Shown here piece by piece: positions 28,200 to 40,800 of a stretch of 64,000 nt of DNA. Origin of the DNA: Cliona cf. orientalis. Its lineage: Eukaryota > Porifera > Demospongiae > Clionaida > Clionaidae. The notes beneath the pieces are model-generated. The model searched no databases. It was not told the DNA's origin and was given only the letters and a program-made list of their open reading frames with translations. Numbering within the stretch: position 1 is the stretch's first letter; each line of letters opens with the position of its first letter. The DNA is taken from the NCBI GenBank assembly GCA_963930775.1, contig OZ005706.1:4826545-4890544 (forward strand), given 5' to 3'. Made by a program: the position numbers and the translations under genes.

Positions 28200-29480
28200 A
28201 CGCATGAAGTGTTAGATTCTGAGGCTCGACTGATCTGTACTAATGCTACTAAGACTAAATAGGTGGTAGTTGTTTACGCAGAGAGGTGCTTGGTTGGTCA
28301 ATCGACAGAGTGTGTTATCGTTCTTATTCTCCAACCATTTCCATACGCAATGGATATATATTATGTAACAGTTAATAACAAACTAATCTAGTTAATATAC
28401 CCCAACTGTAGCCATAGTACCTCAATAATATAGATTGATAGCTGACTATTATACTAGATACTGGCTGTCAGTACAAAAATATGATCTAGACTTTCATGTA
28501 TGCTAGTAGTATTTTATACTTTTAATATACATGATTGTATTACTCAACTGCTATTAGCTAACTACCGTATGTAATAATAATTAGGCTACTAATTATGATA
28601 CGGAAATGTATAATAATATTATAGCTAGTTTATATACACAACCTTCGAATTTTGCCATGTTATCAAGAACATAAAATACTAGTTGTGAAGTACTATAATA
28701 CGTAAGGCTACTCAGAATTGAATGTTTTGTTTCTCCTATATAAACTGATAACAGAACCCCCCAACCCCCACACCCCTTCCAGAGCCACTGAAGCCATACA
28801 CACATATGCTATCAATGCCATCAAGCGAGGTACTACTACAGTCAGTTGGGGGCTATCAGGTGGATTAATAAGTGAGGCAAAACACTGGTCACATTATTAT
28901 CCAAACATATCTTAGTAGAAGAATGAATGCATGATTAAAATTAAGGGTATATATAACTTTATTAATTCTGCATAATATCCTAACTTGTCCCCCTCCACAC
29001 TCACTCCCAACATCTTAGTACTTGAACTCTTTATTACATCTACTAGGCTAAGCATGATCATAATTAATATGTAGTTGAAAATCACTGACAGTAGATAATC
29101 TGTTATTAAACTTTCACACGTTCCAAGTAGCTAACAGCATACAATGGTAAACCAATACACGTGACTGTACAACTTAACCTTCACACTTGCATATTCTGAT
29201 TGACTAACAGATGAACAGCAGTAACTAATCAAAGACAGACATGCATGAAGACAGTAGTGAAACTAGATGTGATGACATTGCAATGGGTGAACTGTTACAA
29301 CAATGTAGAGCTATCATGGCTTTATTCACACACTAACTAGTTTATGGTTCCATATGTAGTCCCTGGTAATGTTAGGTTCTGAGACATGAAACTGCCACAG
29401 ATTTAACTTTTGCACTTTTCAGACATGCTGAATATTGTGGCAGTGGTGACCACTTACTGAAGCATTTTCTAAAAACGCCG
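28200..29480. other. Intergenic, between membrane-protein paralogues A and B
   Basis: The stretch near 28690-28760 (CTCAGAATTGAATGTTTTGT) matches the region upstream of paralogue B near 31505-31530 (CTCAGAATTGGATGTTTGTT), so the tandem duplication included 5' flank. No separate gene was recognised. The 29370-29484 end corresponds to the former C-terminal coding tail of paralogue B in a shifted frame. Confidence 0.45.
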
Positions 29481-29484
29481 TAAG

Positions 29485-31206
29485 TCATTCTATAAATATA
29501 GCTAACAGGAAAATGAAGATAAAAGGAAAGGCCAGCATCGCATACATCATTGGCAGAAAAATGGCAGGCTTGTCATTTAAGCTGGTAGTTGATGCTATTA
29601 TGTAGCAGAAGGTTGCCAAATGAAATAGCAAGATGCAGTCCATGATATTCATGTACTTCCTTTTGTAGGGTCGATTTAAAGCGATGATGAGAGCAGCAAC
29701 TGAGAAAACAATTCCTCGAGCAAAATGTGGATCCAACTTGATAGTTGCTCTACTAAAAGCCTCAGCAGAGTAAACCATTATTCTGAGAAGAAAGTAGATT
29801 CCTGAAAAGCTCCTCATATCTTTTGTACCATCTAATCCGTCTCTGTAACTATAGTGAAATTTCTCCATGAAAGTGTTAAGGAAAATCAGTAATCTGCTGC
29901 TCAAACACTTTGAGAGAATATTTCGAAGGATTTTTGTCGGATAAAAACACAACAAAAGTATCGGCAAGACTACGAATAAGAGAACCAAAAGAGCTGAAAA
30001 ACAGACCATAAAAATCATATAACCATCAGATCTTGTAAGCGTCAAGGTACTAAGATCAGCACTGAGTACATAACCACGAGATTTTTTGCCATCCATCAAA
30101 GAATGACTTATTATCTCTTCAGAATCAAAAGTTAACATAATCTGATACGCAACTTTGCTGTAGGAAAGGAGAAAGAATGAAGCAAAGACATCAATGAGAT
30201 CACTTTTGGTGTTCCAGCCTCTCCTTAGTCGAGTGAAGCATCGATGAAATGGCCTCCATAGACACACGATTGGTCTAAAGTTACGACCATGGAGCTCAAC
30301 GCAAAACCATGTGAGAAGTATTAGTAGGAAAGGGTAAAAAGCTGATATGTAGCCTAGAGAGAAGACGTAAATAGGTCTTAACCTGTTACTAATGCAAAAT
30401 GGAGGCAAAATCTAGCGAAAGAAGTCGAGATTAAACACTCCATATAAGGTAAGAAGGATTTTAGTGCCTGTTCTAAGAGTATTTCCATTTTCCGTAAACT
30501 TTATCTGACTAAATATAGAATCTGTAGGTTTGAGGCCACACTCTTCATAGAATCCCAAAACCACTAGCTGACTGTACATGATGAAGCATGTCATTGGAGC
30601 GGAGGAAAGCCTGATTTGAAATACAAGAATGAGAAGATAGAACAGAGTGAGCGGAATAAAAGTGAGAGACAGATAGAGCAATAAACCTTTTGGAATCCAT
30701 GAATCTTTGCACAAATAGCACACATTTGCACACGACGCTGATTCGGATATCACAGGTGGTCCATACCCACTTTTACATTTATTGCACAGATAGTCTTTCC
30801 TATTCAGAGGCCCACACATGTACGAATTGAGTTCAGAGATATTATTCGGCAGCAGTATACCAGTTGATCCATTTTTTGTGACTGTCAAATTGTAGCTGTC
30901 CAAGTATTCATGCCTCATCTTAACAGCAGAGATTATTCCTCCAGTAGAGTCAAATGTCAATATGTGACGAGTGTCAGCATACACATTTTCTCCTTCACAG
31001 TTCAAGAATAGATAAGCTATGCATTCACAATCTTGTTTGACCTGATTGTACTCAAACCAAACTGTTGGGCACTCATTGCTGTTCTGATTCGACAGAGCAT
31101 GGCTATCTCTCTGAGAAAATTGAGCGTGCATTGATAAGGCAACTGCGTGATGTGGTGCTGACTGAAACTGTAATAATATTATGATCACCACCTTCAAAAA
31201 TTTCAT
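29485..31206 (-). pseudogene. Cys-rich multi-pass membrane protein, paralogue B (one in-frame TAG)
   Basis: From the ATG at 31206: signal peptide (MKFLKVVIIILLQFQSAPHH), NSNECPTVWFEYNQVKQDC, the cysteine block CGPLNRKDYLCNKCKSGYG and then CYLCKDSW, followed by about 9-10 transmembrane segments. The frame is open except for a TAG at 30414-30412, where paralogue A has TAT (FFR-stop-ILPPFC against FFNYVLPLFC). Near 29490 a 2-nt difference from paralogue A moves the frame to an early TGA, removing about 45 C-terminal residues. Without these two changes it would be about 620 aa. This is the best-preserved member of the array and shows the intended domain order. The function is unknown; a cell-surface receptor or channel-like role is inference. 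Confidence 0.65.
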
Positions 31207-31925
31207 TCTATATAATTCGCTATAAAGTGCTCAGTAATCAAAGCTTTCTAGCTAATTGTACTAATGTTTGCTGGACTAAATGGTAGTTATAGCTAGTTGT
31301 TTACATCAGCTGTGCACTCACTGAATCATAATCTAGCCGATTGCCCCCTACTGATTGTAACAATATGGTAGCTCACAGAATCTGACCAATTTATGCATGT
31401 AGCTATTACTATAATTGTTTTCATACCCTTCTAACCTGCTATATAACTACAACACAGATGAATATTATAATAATACTTGTGAAGCACTATATGTATGTAA
31501 AGTTGCTCAGAATTGGATGTTTGTTTCTACTATAAACTAAACAAAAGTTAATTCATTATCTGAGGCTTTCCTAAGAGCTAAAATACCACTCACTATGTTT
31601 TCAAAAGTAAGTAGATAATCGGCTATAATAATTATTTTAATGAATTTTCATATAATAATATTCTAGTATTACAAGGTGCATTGAGACAAGTATTGGGAAT
31701 ATTCTCAATTATTATACAGTGTGACATATCTTCAAGAAGGATAGCAGTTACGGGGCCAGCTGATTTATAAGAAACCCATTCTCTCCTCATAGATACGTTA
31801 ATAATACGAGTAAAATTAATCGCTACAATAAGAGGGTGGAAACCTTAACACTACTTTAATTATACAAATCCGATCAACGTAGAATAGCTAATTAATGTCA
31901 TGCATGATAGAAAATTTATGCAAAA
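31207..31925. other. Intergenic, between membrane-protein paralogues B and C
   Basis: AT-rich promoter side of paralogue B, with several ATAATATT runs. No gene or inverted-repeat element was recognised. Confidence 0.4.
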
Positions 31926-33814
31926 TCATGGTAAGTCTGAAATGGTACCGTAAGTAGCTTTTGGTTGAATATTGACATCTTGTTGCTGATCTACATTATC
32001 AGCAGTTATCAAACCATCATGATCACTAGCTTTGAAAAATCGCCACTGGAACAACCGTTTCAGAAAGTACAATTTGCAATTATTACAGGTTCCTCTTACT
32101 ATTCTATAGGCAATTGTAAAACTTAATATTATAAATGGAAAAGCAATCATTGTCTGAAAAACGTTCGCATAGTTCATTATTTGAAGATGCTATATAGCAG
32201 AGTGTTGCCAAATGTGTCAAGAAGATGCTATCGACAACATTCATGCTAGTTTCCTTATAAGGTCTGCAGAGTGCAATAAGAAGGGCAGCCACTGAGAGTA
32301 CGAATCCGCAAACGAGCCACATCTCAAAATGAAACATTAAGTGATTTAGTGCAATAGCAAGATAAATTATGAACCTCAATAGAAAATAAAATCCTGAAAA
32401 ACTTCTTATACCTTTCGCGCTATCGGGTCCGTCTCTGTAACAAGACTGGAATTTCTCGACGAAGATATGAATGATTATTCTAAATCGATTCGAAGTGCAT
32501 TTTGACAATAACCTCTGAAATATTCCTACAGGATATAGCAGCAGTAAACATACTGGGAAACTGACAAATGAAAGACAAAGTAATGAATGAATCAATAAGT
32601 ATCTTGCACTTTTTGTGCCAATACTGGTATCAAGTCTAAGAACATATTCTTGAGAGCCATGACCATCAACTAAGGAATAGTTACGTATTTTTGTATGATG
32701 CATTGTAAGAACAGTCTGATACAAAATTTTGCAGTAAGAAAGGAGAAAGAAAGAAGCAAAGACATCGATGAGATCACTCTTGGTATTCCAGCTTCTCCTT
32801 AGTTGAGTGAAGCATCTATGGAATGGCCTCCATAGCCACACGATTGGTCTAAAGTTACGACCATGGAGCTCAACGCAAAACCATGTGAGAAGTATTAATA
32901 GGAAAGGGTAGAACGCTGAAATACAGCTAAGAAAAACAACATGTATAGGTCTAAACTTGCTACTGATGCAAAATGTAATGAAAGAAGTCAAGATTAAACA
33001 CTCCATATACAGTAAGAAGGCTCTTAGTGCCCATTCTAAGAGTTCCACTGCGGTAACCATATTTTATTTTACTGAAAAGTGACGGTGCCCATTGGCTTGC
33101 ACACTCCTCATTAAATGCCTGCACAATTAGCTGACTGTACATAATGAAACATGTCATTAGTGCTGATGTTAGTCGAATTTGAAGGATAAGGATTAGAAGA
33201 TAAAATACAGTTATCGGAATAAATTCCAGTGCTAAATACAGTATAATCTCATGCCAGGTGTCTTGACACAAAATTTTGGCATAGCTACATTTGTACACAA
33301 TGTTACAAACGGTCCAGGCCCATATCCACTCTTACACTCACCACGTCACATAAGTAACCTTTTCTGTTCAATCATAGATTATATATGAGGGGAATATATA
33401 ATCTATGGTTCAATGGCCCACACATGTACGAATTGAGCTCAGAAATTTCATCTGGTAATAATACACATCCTGTCTCTGTCAGATTGTACCCTCCTAGATA
33501 TTGGTGCCGTATTTTTTTAATCGACGAGATTAACCCTTTGTGTGAATTGTATGTCAGTATCATGCAGATCTGGGTTAACAGATACATGCTTATAGTTATC
33601 ACACTTAGCTAAGCGATTCAAATAGGAAGCACTGGCGATCATTTATAGCCGAGCTATAGTTAAGCCACATTGGACACTCGGTATGATTCGATAGGTTTTG
33701 AATGCCACTTACTGAATAAACTTGTGCTGGTACCAGTGAAACAGAGTTTGCAGATCCAGCATATGCGATCCTACACTGCAATATCAGCAATAGTTGTAGA
33801 AAACGTAGTTCCAT
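31926..33814 (-). pseudogene. Cys-rich multi-pass membrane protein, paralogue C (multiply broken)
   Basis: Begins at the ATG at 33814 with a signal peptide (MELRFLQLLLILQCRIAYAG), then NHTECPMWLNYSSA. The frame breaks near 33605, again at the cysteine block (SELNSYMCGPLN) where a 35-bp palindrome is inserted, again near 33300, at 32975 and near 32175. The membrane part keeps HGRNFRPIVWLWRPFH and CRPYKETSMNVVDS. The C-terminal tail, QTMIAFPFIILSFTIAYRIV then a hydrophilic end with QQQDVNIQPKATYG, is longer than in A and B. It is the most diverged of the three. The domain order is that of paralogue B. Confidence 0.6.
33366..33414. mobile_element. 35-bp palindromic micro-insertion with 7-bp target duplication
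   Basis: The left duplication GTTCAAT (33366-33372) is followed by CATAGATTATATAT, the spacer GAGGGGA and ATATATAATCTATG, then the right duplication GTTCAAT (33408-33414). The 14-bp arms are perfectly inverted. Removing one duplication and the 35 bp restores the paralogue-like junction CGPLN|NRKGYL. The net addition is 42 bp (14 codons), which keeps frame but brings in a TGA on the coding strand. Confidence 0.85.
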
Positions 33815-34087
33815 CTTCAAGTAAGATTCTTCCTGGCACTCAATAAGTATAAAATAATCACATGCAGTTGTAGTTAGTTGGCTGGCTGATCTGAGCTGCA
33901 GAATCTTGCTGTTACATAGCTTAGTGGATTCACTCGAACACGTCACTGCACATGCTAGATGTATCTTAGACCGTGATACTAATTAATTATTACCTTGATA
34001 TTATTGCTAACAATAACTGTTAATGATTATTTAGCATGAAAATTGAAACTCCTTTAATTTTCATTATCATTGTAACATCGTCAAGTA

Positions 34088-34577
34088 TACCGTACTCGCT
34101 CTAATTATTCGAACATTCTAATAGCCCGAACGGCAAGTTTAAGTAATTTATTTCCTTCCTAATTCGTCGCCGGGGAACATCTTGAATTTCAAGTTTTCTC
34201 ACCCGCTCTAAATCAATCGAACGGCCACGCGGTACGGCATGGCAGGAGCTCGAGACAACTCTTCCACGTTCATCGAAGAGTGTGGCTACCACATCTTGGA
34301 CAGCATATAAGAGCGGAAAGGTAACACAGACGGCGATCATTTTGCGATCGCTCCTGGGAGCACAGCGATACTGAGAACTCTAGAGCTGACAACGATAAAC
34401 CATCGACTACTGTTTCTTCGTCGCAATAATAGTGCTTTCTCCATTTACACCGGATCCGTTCTATTTACACTCGAACAAACCATTGCCCGAATTTATTTAG
34501 CTACTTTCTATTTAACACCGAACGGCGATAATAATAATTATTTTTGGCCGTTCGGATAATTAGAGCGAGTAACGGTA
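34088..34577. mobile_element. MITE-like element with TACCGTACTCGCTCTAATTA ends
   Basis: The left end TACCGTACTCGCTCTAATTA (34088 onward) pairs with inverted TTACCGTTACTCGCTCTAATTA at the right (about 34577). CGAACGGC and CCGAAT words recur inside. It is 490 bp and ends about 240 bp upstream of the TRAPPC13 start codon. Non-coding. Confidence 0.75.
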
Positions 34578-34815
34578 ATAGGATAATAATAATAGTATAG
34601 CTTATTAGGTTGCAAATTGGTTTTATCCACGCTAATGTTTTGATAATCTCCTCAATGAAGGTAACAGCTCCATAATTATTGCACTCAATACTGTAATAGG
34701 TCGATTTTGAGGTGTGACGACCCTTGCCGATAATAATGCCCTGGGGGTGGGGTCTGAGGACGAGATGGGCGTAGCGTAGCCACACTGAAAAGGTGTGGTC
34801 AAAAGGAGGAGCAAG

Positions 34816-37800
34816 ATGGAGTCTGCAACTCACCCTCAACATCGCCTGGGTCTAAAAGGTATAAAATTAGCGTATTTTCGCTGGTAAATCTTGTTTCTTG
34901 AATGAGTAAGAACAGGATTTGTAATGTTAAGGGGGCATGAGGCTTTGGGAACTTCGAAACATCACTGATCCAGTTTTGAATCGTGTTTGAATACACTGCC
35001 GACCATGTACTTACGTAGCTGGGCTAACGCCTCTGTCAGTATTGATTGAAGATGATGTGGCAGCTACTCCAAGAGTGGGTATAGGCCTATGCCCCAGGCA
35101 AGAATCTGTTGTGCATGTGAAGTGCGTGCATACATGTGTAGCCTCGTCCCCGGCTCTCTTTGGTAGGAGGGGAATGAAAAGAGCCTGCATGGTATTAAGC
35201 CACTATATGCACATGCGCCAATCCTTACCTGGGGATGAAAGAGGCGTAGCTACCATAGAGACAACTGAGGAAGAAGCCTCGTACCCAGGCCCTTCAAGAG
35301 GAGGAGGAGAGGGCCTGGTACACACTGCACACACATGTGCCGGGGGACCCCAGAAAAATGTGGGGTAATCGGATACTCTATTGTACATGTATACCGTATT
35401 CGCTCGATCAGACGCCGCTCTCGATTACTCGCCGCTCTCGAATAGTCGCCGCACCTCCGGAAGTGCTGAACGAAATAGTCGCCGCTCTCGAATAGTAGCC
35501 GCGCCACGCCTACTATTCGAGATCTCCAGCACGTGGACATGCCTCGCGGCTCGTTTTCGATGGCAGGTACACAATAAACAGTCTAGAACAACTTCTAACC
35601 TTCTTCTACATCAGCGAAGGGGCCAGAATCTCCTCGATCAGTGGTGTCAATTGACCATTTCTGTAAGGATTGCCTCTCTGGCAGCTACTGGTATTAATAA
35701 ACGCCGCTCTCGAATAGTTGCCGCTCTCGAATAAACGCCGCACAAACTCGGGCGATGAAATAAATAGTAGCCGCGGCGTCTGATCGGGCGAATACGGTAC
35801 TCTCCATTTTTCGTCCATAGAACTGCACATTATGCAAAACCCACGAACGATTACTATGGTAACACGGCCGGTCACTATAGAGACCCCAGTACATGCGCGC
35901 ACAGAGTGTACCAGGCCCTTTCTCCTCCTCCTCTTGAAGGGCCTGGGTACGAGGCTACTGAGCATACCTACCAACCCCTCTGCTGTAGATATCTGGATTT
36001 CAGACCAGATTTCTCGGGATTTTTAGGGATTTCTCGGAATCATCAGCAATAAGCATATAGCTAGCTATTTATCAAGAATAATATTATTGTACTGAAATAC
36101 CAATTGAAAACCAGTTGCTATGAAGCTCTGTACTGCCGCTGGGTGCTATGCTGCAAACAGTTAACTGCAAGCATCATGAAGGTCACATGACTGATGACAT
36201 AATTTGTTTATAATGTGCCACTCTAATAAAAGCCCACCTACGAAGTGTCTAGCTAGATAGAAAATGCCATAGTCCCAGATGAGGTGGATTTCTCGGGATG
36301 TTTGGTGCCGAAATTGGGAGCTCGGGATTGAAAGCCAAAATTCGGGATAATCCCGGGAAATCAGGAGGGTTGGTAAGTATGACTGAGGAACCTGCCATAT
36401 ATAAAATCTTGAGGTGGGCAGAGCAACTTACATTCCGAATTGTGGCCTAGCATGGAAGGACGATGCCTATGGCTAAAATACCCATCATTATACAGCCACA
36501 TTTGTGGCATTTCTCCAAGAAAGGTGGCCAAAACAAAGCACTGTCGCTGTCAACATCGGCTAAGTCATTAATGCAAAAATGGGTGTGACTTCTATAAAAT
36601 GTGGTAAAATGTTTTGTCTAGACTGCCTCACTCAATCCTAGCTATGCCCCTGGATGAGGCTATTACATGTACATATACATGTGTAACACAGGTATTAATT
36701 TTGTTAATGGTTAATGGGGTTTTCAATATGTTAGTGATGCGTCTAACGAAGCCTCAGCTGATGACAACTGTCCCGGTGATGGGGGAGCCATGGGACATGC
36801 TGGGAACTGCTTTGGAAAAGGAGCAACTGAAGGACATTCGGACAATCAAGGGTCTCCCTGAACTCTCAACGGGAGAGATGCTTGGCCTCCCTCAGAGCTT
36901 TGGGTAAGAAGTATGCAAACGGTGCTGTACTGTGTGTATATCCTTCTAGTGCATAACCCTGCATATTCAAAAATGTAAGATTTGCCCTTCCTCATAGGAT
37001 GATCTTCCTTGGAGAAACGTTCAGTGGATTTGTGACGGTCCATAATGACAGCCAGGACATGGTAAAGGAAGTGTCACTGAAGGTAAACTACATGTGTACA
37101 CGACATTGTACATGTATAAGGTTTCAAGTTGCCCAAAATTTGTTGGGGAGGGGAGCGGCAGGGGTGGTACTAATGAGCACCAAGGCAGCCCAAGGTGTGT
37201 TTGTGGGAGGGGGATGTGCTCATCCCGTGCAAAACACAGTCGGAAAGCTAAAGCGTAAATTGGTATTAGTGTTGCCACCTAAACAATACTGGCTGGAGAC
37301 ATGCATGTACTTGTAGATTACGACAGTTACAATGTACTGCATGCATGGTTTAGGTCATGAAACAGGTTGTGTGTGTTTAGATAGAATTTAATTATCTCAA
37401 GTGGAGAGGGGAGCATACCCTGCTGGGCTCTTTACAAAATTAATAAGCTCAGGACATTGTACATGTGTATATAGCCAATGGAATTTTGCATGGTATTTAC
37501 AGGGAACAAGCCCGCATGCGTTGCGTATGCATCCTGAATCTAATTTTATAGAGATGAGAGCTGTAAATGCTGTGTGGTGGATAACTTCAGTGAGCATTAA
37601 TTTGGCGAAATGGCTCTCCATTGGTGATCTGAATGCTTGCTGCCATAGTTGTGTATACAACATACATGGCTGACCATGTGGCTTTGTCAATCAGCTATCT
37701 TGCCGTGAGAAACTCTTTAGTAGTCTTGCAGCTTTACTAGCAATGGCTCCTGGAGAAGATGCTACTGGAAAGCACCTGTGGACAGTATCAGTTTCAGAAC

Positions 37801-40800
37801 GTCGCCCTTTTGCATTGACCAGCCAGACCACCATAGTGTATATGAAAATTCAGTAGGTTTATCTTCTACTACCAATCCAAACCTAAGGGGAAAACCATCT
37901 CACTGCCTGCTCAGGCAAACCTAATTTAAGCAAAAGGCAGAGCCACATAGGTGCCTAGCCTTGAGAACTAGGGGTGGTAGGTTACATTCAGTGACTTACA
38001 TTCAGTGGTTTTGTACAGTGTACACTTCAGTCTAATTCTACCCTGCCATACTTTTATTCACTTTGTTACGGCTTGGGCCATAGTCAGCTGTGTCAGTGGG
38101 CCAACAATCAAATGTCCAAAAAGTCATTAGCTTGTTTATAGCTCCCCTCGCATGACTTGAGAACGTGAGAAGTCAAAAGTCAGAATCCACTTAGTCTACC
38201 TCCGTGATGTCCAATTGGACCATGTCTTCTCACGAATCGAGCTGCTTGCCTAACTGCAGGCCACTGAATGTAAGTCACCATTTGTTGCTTGGTTTTGTAC
38301 AGTTCGTCCAAGAAGCTGGTGTTTGTGCCTGTAGCTAGTGCCAAGGCTGGTACTCACAGCATTTTTTTCACCAAGCCTATGACCTGTACAATAGTCCTAC
38401 AGAGAGATTTTAATATAATAGTATCATTCAATTTTTTTTATAAATTTAATATCATAAAATCTATTAATTCTAACACAGGATATGTACATTGAAAATAAAA
38501 TTTACAAAAAATAAAGGTTCTTCAAAAATAATGGCTCTTCAAAAATAATATAAGGACATTTACAGAACAAAAATCTTGAAATTGTATTCGTTTCACATGA
38601 AATGAACACTTACTCATTGATTCCAACTCTACGATGTGATGTATAGAGCTTTTTGCATTTCTTCACATACTCTGGGCCAGCAGTGCAACCATCAATGTAG
38701 CCGAACATGTACTGCCTCACCTTCCTGAAGTGATTGCATATGTTTTCGTGTGTTACACTATCAAGAGCATCTGGAACAATTTTACGTAAGCCAACAATGG
38801 AGTAGTTACAATGTGCCCTGCTGTACCGTTTGGCTTGTGCCCAACACCGTTCTATTGGGTTAAATTCGCAGTGGAATTTTGGAAGCATTACACATACATG
38901 TCCTCGACTATGCTCAATTTTTGTCTTTTCCTCTTGGAAGTCAACATGGCTTGCTAATTCTTTTCGCATATCTTCCAGTTTCATACCCTTGGTGGAGATT
39001 CCTCTCTCTTTGAGCACCTGAACAAGTCCTTTGGGTATGCCGATGCTAAATAACCATTTTCTGTACTTGGCCATTCAGTGGATTGATGGTGTCCTGCATA
39101 CAGGGCTGCTTGCCACCTGGTTTAGCATTCATATGGTAGGCATTTAGCGCATCTGAAGAGAATGCTCTATGACACGAGCTGTGGTCGAATACCCAAACTA
39201 AACAATAACTGTGTTTGTGTGGATACTTAACTTTTGCTATTTTTACGGAATCTTCGATTTGATCCATAAACTTTTCTGAAGTCCAATATCCCTGTTTATT
39301 CTCTCCGTATTCTAGAAACGCTCTTGCTTGATATTTGATACTTGGAATTTTCTTTAATGCTTCCTCATGTTCCTCAGCGATCAGGCATCAAATAGCCATT
39401 ATATTCATCCACAAAATCAGAAATCGTTATTCCAGCTCCACTACCTTTGGGTCGTATGAAATGCATGTCTTTCCCCAGTAATATGTTCGGCCCTCGTTAG
39501 CTCTAAACGTTGATTCATCACGGAACAATACAATTGTTTTCTCGATCTGGTCAGCTGGTGGCGACTCAAGGTCAGATGGCAAGTTCTCTTGAGCTGTAGG
39601 TGACACAGCATTATCTTTATTCAAAAAACCTAATGAGAACATCTACCTCAAAAATTTCTGCCTGTATTCTACAACATCTGACCGTTCATGCCCGTCCACG
39701 TAGGTGCCCTTTTTGTGCCCTTTCATAGAGAAGCCTAAAAATGGAGCCATTTGTGGCTGGTTTCAATGTTCACAGAGTGAGGAAATCCAGGGTCAAGGAC
39801 TTCGTTTGGGAGCAACACTTCATTGACCCATTTACAAAACATGCTGTTGGTCAAATTGGGTTTCCCCTTTACGAAGGAATTTTTCTCTTACATAGTTTGT
39901 GGCAAGGCGATTCAGATCCTCGTTTTGCCACAGGACACCCTCCCTTTGGTATTTGCCTTGTAACGAGTATTTGCCTTGTAATGAGTCAGGGAAGCTTCCC
40001 TTGTTGGTGATGAAGGTTTTTCGCCATCGATCACATCTTCCAATAACTTTAGTGATGAGTTTGGCTGCGTCTGTCAGCAGCTGGTATTTTAACATGTTTA
40101 GCAGCATGTTCCAAAGGAAGATTGAGAGAGACTAAAGGTCATCCCAGTTAAGGGACTCAACCCACTCAGACGCATATTCGGCAATAGCCTCAACAAAGTC
40201 AAAATTGATCTCATTATCGTCTTCCTCTTCTGAATCACCAGCCATTGACAGACTTTCCTGGTCAGCTTCACCATGCTCTTGCTCATCAGAGTTAGCCTCG
40301 AAGCTCCCACCTTCACACTCTCCTCTGCTTGACAGCTTGAGCACTTGCTAGCTGCTTTTGGCGCTTCGTCTTGGGAGGCATGATGCTCAAGTGTAGCCAC
40401 GAAAATGGTCGCAACACTCAGAGTGCCACTTCTTAAATGATTAACGTTGTCGAGAAACAAAAATAGAACTTACACTTTATACAAAAATATTTGCTCTTTT
40501 ATAGTTTCCTTTTTACAATCGTACAGTAAATACATCTCCTTTCTTTTTATGAATTTCCAATTGGTGTGGCGCTCTTATAGTGCTCTTCAGGGTTTTATAC
40601 AGGATTTTTCATCAGAGGGCGGAAATCATAGCATGCGGCAATAATACTCAAAGTAGGGGGGTCGCGGCCTCTGAGACTGCTTCTGGGGGCTTCTGAGACT
40701 ACTTTCACAAGCAAAAAGATTGATAATTGGACAAAAGTTACAAGTATTATTATGATAGTTGGCAAATTTCAGGGGGGGGGGGGAAATGGCAGTCAGGGGG

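Noticed and set aside
30412-30414. Programmed stop readthrough in membrane-protein paralogue B
   Set aside because: Its neighbours show ordinary decay and B has another frameshift further on, so a pseudogene stop is simpler.
35606-35974. 122-codon minus-strand frame near the TRAPPC13 start
   Set aside because: It spans the inside of two inverted-repeat elements and changes character at their borders.
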